Assembly (NCBI GenBank): GCA_947471505.1
Contig: CANIWM010000045.1
Coordinates: 1 to 49,971, forward strand
Direction: 5' to 3'
DNA: 49,971 bases
DNA from: Chthoniobacteraceae bacterium
Lineage (GTDB): Bacteria; Verrucomicrobiota; Verrucomicrobiia; Chthoniobacterales; Chthoniobacteraceae
Positions 48,627 to 49,971 of the stretch are shown here, in pieces. The notes under the pieces were generated by a model. That model saw only the letters and a program-made list of their open reading frames with translations. It was not told where the DNA came from and did not search any database. Made by a program: the position numbers and the translations under genes. The stretch's first letter is position 1; each line of letters starts with the position of its first letter.

Positions 48627-49838
48627 GTGACCAACCAGAAAACCATCATCGAACGCCTTCGCCGCATCGCCCTTGTGACCTGCGGCACCGCCTTGATCGT
48701 CGCGTGCTTCTGTTTGTTCGTGTTCCAAATGTACACGGTTCGCGAGACCTTCATCCGAAACACCAAGGCGCTCGCCATCGGCGTAGCGACCAGCAGTTCC
48801 GTCGTCTTGGAAGCGGAAGATCGAAGTGCTGCCGAAAATACGCTCGCCCCCCTCAGCGCCCAGCCAAACATGCTGACAGCGGCATTCCTCTACCCCGACC
48901 ACCGGCCATTTTTCGTTTTGGGCTCATCCGAAGAGCTCAGCGCCCAAGAAACGCGGGACTTGCAGCAAGGGTATGCTTTTCACGGACTGAAACTCATCGT
49001 CAAACAGCCGGTCCTCGGGACGAACGAAACCGTCGGCCATCTGCTCCTCATATCTGATTTCGGGGCAGAACTACTGGCGCAATCGAAACGCTCCGGACTC
49101 ATCCTCGCCTGCGTCATCGTCTGCTCGCTCTTTATCGCGACGAAGCTCTCTATCCGAATGCAGCGAGTCATCACCGTCCCCCTCGAACGCCTCGCCGCCA
49201 CGGCCAACCTTGTGGCCGAAAAGCGCGACTACTCCGTCCGCGCCGAGAAGCTCGCAAACGATGAATTCGGCGTGCTCACCGACGCCTTCAACCAGATGCT
49301 CCAGCAGATCCACACGCAGGCCAATACCATCAGTGCAGCGCACGAGTTTCAAAGCGACCAACTCGACCAGATGCGCAAGGAAATCAACGAGCGTCAACGA
49401 GCCGAGCGCGAACTCGCAGACACTCACCGCGTCCTTATGGAAACCTCCCGCCAAGCCGGCATGGCGGAAGTCGCCACCGGCGTGCTCCACAACGTCGGCA
49501 ACGTACTTAATAGCGTCAATGTCTCCGTCAACTGCATCACAGACCTCGTCGCCAAATAGAAGATCGGCAACCTATCCCGCCTCACCAGTCTTCTCCCGAA
49601 AACACCCGACGAACTCTCCACCTTTATCCGGGACAACGACAAAGGAAAAATCCTCCCCACCTACCTTCCACAGCTCGGCATCTACCTCGCAGACGAATTT
49701 GCACAAATCGCCCGCGAGACCGGCTTACTCGGGAAAAACATCGAGCACATCAAAGACATCATCAGCCGCCAGCAGACCTACGCAAAGGTATCGGGAATCA
49801 TCGAACCGCATGACGTCCAATCGCTAAGGAATGCCTGA
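48627..49838 (+). pseudogene. Sensor histidine kinase, interrupted by an amber codon and truncated
   Basis: The intact part (48627-49556, 310 residues) has a membrane segment (about 14-36), a periplasmic CHASE8-like sensor region, a second segment (about 160-180), a HAMP linker ([20 protein letters not shown]) and a coiled coil leading to a phosphoacceptor helix [14 protein letters not shown] (His288). A TAG at 49557-49559 stops it. The same frame continues as convincing kinase sequence: KIGNLSRLTSLLP, FIRDNDKGKILPTYLPQLG and KNIEHIKDIISRQQTYAKVSG. It ends at a TGA (49836-49838) with no ATPase domain. I read it as a nonsense-mutated gene also cut off at its 3' end by an insertion. A sequencing error at the TAG, or amber read-through, remains possible. 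Confidence 0.82.
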
Positions 49839-49971
49839 ATAAAGCGGCGTGATTCTGGCGCGATTGCGATGAGACGCCTCGTTGAGCGTTCCGGGTGGTG
49901 TTTTTTGGGCGAAATCGGGTTAAAGCCGTCGTTTTTGGTGAGTTCCGTACAGGGTCAAGCCTTTGGCAGCA
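49839..49971. mobile_element. Possible edge of an insertion sequence
   Basis: Kinase similarity stops near 49820-49838 and unrelated sequence begins. On the minus strand a short frame (49920-49970) ends in AAKGLTLYGTHQKRRL and a stop, which looks like a transposase C-terminus. A 3' end of about 80 bases before it would be the element's non-coding end. The rest of the element is outside the window, so family and boundaries are guesses; no terminal inverted repeat can be confirmed. Confidence 0.35.
49920..49970 (-). CDS. Possible transposase C-terminal fragment
   Basis: Sixteen codons and a stop remain in the window, read from the right edge. The residues AAKGLTLYGTHQKRRL are basic and transposase-like by feel, but 16 residues cannot establish a family. 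The gene continues past base 49971. Confidence 0.25.
   Translation of the reverse strand, partial: AAKGLTLYGTHQKRRL

Overview
The window looks like chromosomal DNA of a Verrucomicrobiota bacterium (PVC superphylum), possibly close to Chthoniobacter-type lineages. This rests on family content, not on a marker-gene phylogeny. The strongest signs are a PSCyt1/DUF1549/DUF1553 cytochrome protein coupled to a DUF1501 protein, a 1448-residue DUF1080/dehydrogenase/HEAT/LamG/haem protein of the Pirellula-Verrucomicrobium type, and a 2936-residue autotransporter-associated beta-strand-repeat protein with a PEP-CTERM tail. The DNA is GC-rich and densely coding. Many genes lack a clear Shine-Dalgarno sequence, and GTG starts are common. 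I see no rRNA or tRNA gene and no CRISPR array.

Layout. 0.3-4.2 kb: two bactofilins (the second with two zinc ribbons) convergent with two PilT-type ATPases. 4.3-7.6 kb: rpsU with a clean terminator, two paralogous membrane-anchored coiled-coil proteins and an alpha/beta-hydrolase lipoprotein. 7.7-12 kb: the giant PVC-type haem-binding protein. 12-16 kb (minus strand): tyrA, two paralogous small lipoproteins sharing an unusual C-terminal motif, an HddC-like nucleotidyltransferase, an HddA-like sugar kinase, and mscL. 16-19.5 kb: a Gfo/Idh/MocA oxidoreductase, a RelE/YafQ-type toxin-antitoxin pair and an MFS transporter. 19.5-19.94 kb: a repeat-rich intergenic region. 19.9-24.3 kb: a thioredoxin-like protein abutting a PA0069-type radical SAM protein, a small conserved protein, and a two-gene AmmeMemoRadiSam module in which a LigB/Memo-like domain is fused to AMMECR1. 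24.5-32.7 kb: PSCyt/DUF1501 pair, trxB, glycosyltransferase, GNAT protein and a Tat-exported metallopeptidase-like protein. 32.7-44 kb (minus): proton pyrophosphatase and the giant repeat protein. 44-50 kb: maltokinase-like protein, 5-formyl-THF cyclo-ligase, then a TonB receptor / YfiR-like / sensor kinase cluster.

How they connect. Most of the window is housekeeping and envelope biology: cytoskeletal scaffolds and pilus retraction motors, heptose activation for surface glycans, secreted cytochromes and sugar-handling proteins, and a large surface adhesin-like protein. The last gene of the TonB/YfiR/kinase cluster is broken. Its reading frame is cut by an amber codon but stays kinase-like for about 90 more codons, then ends where sequence resembling the edge of an insertion sequence begins.

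Items most worth a second look: the fused AmmeMemoRadiSam protein, the zinc-ribbon bactofilin with its neighbours, the lipoprotein pair, the coiled-coil paralogues, the dispersed inverted repeats, a 15-base repeat placed just before two gene starts (one probably using CTG), and the amber-interrupted kinase. I saw no wholly new system that I could defend from sequence alone.
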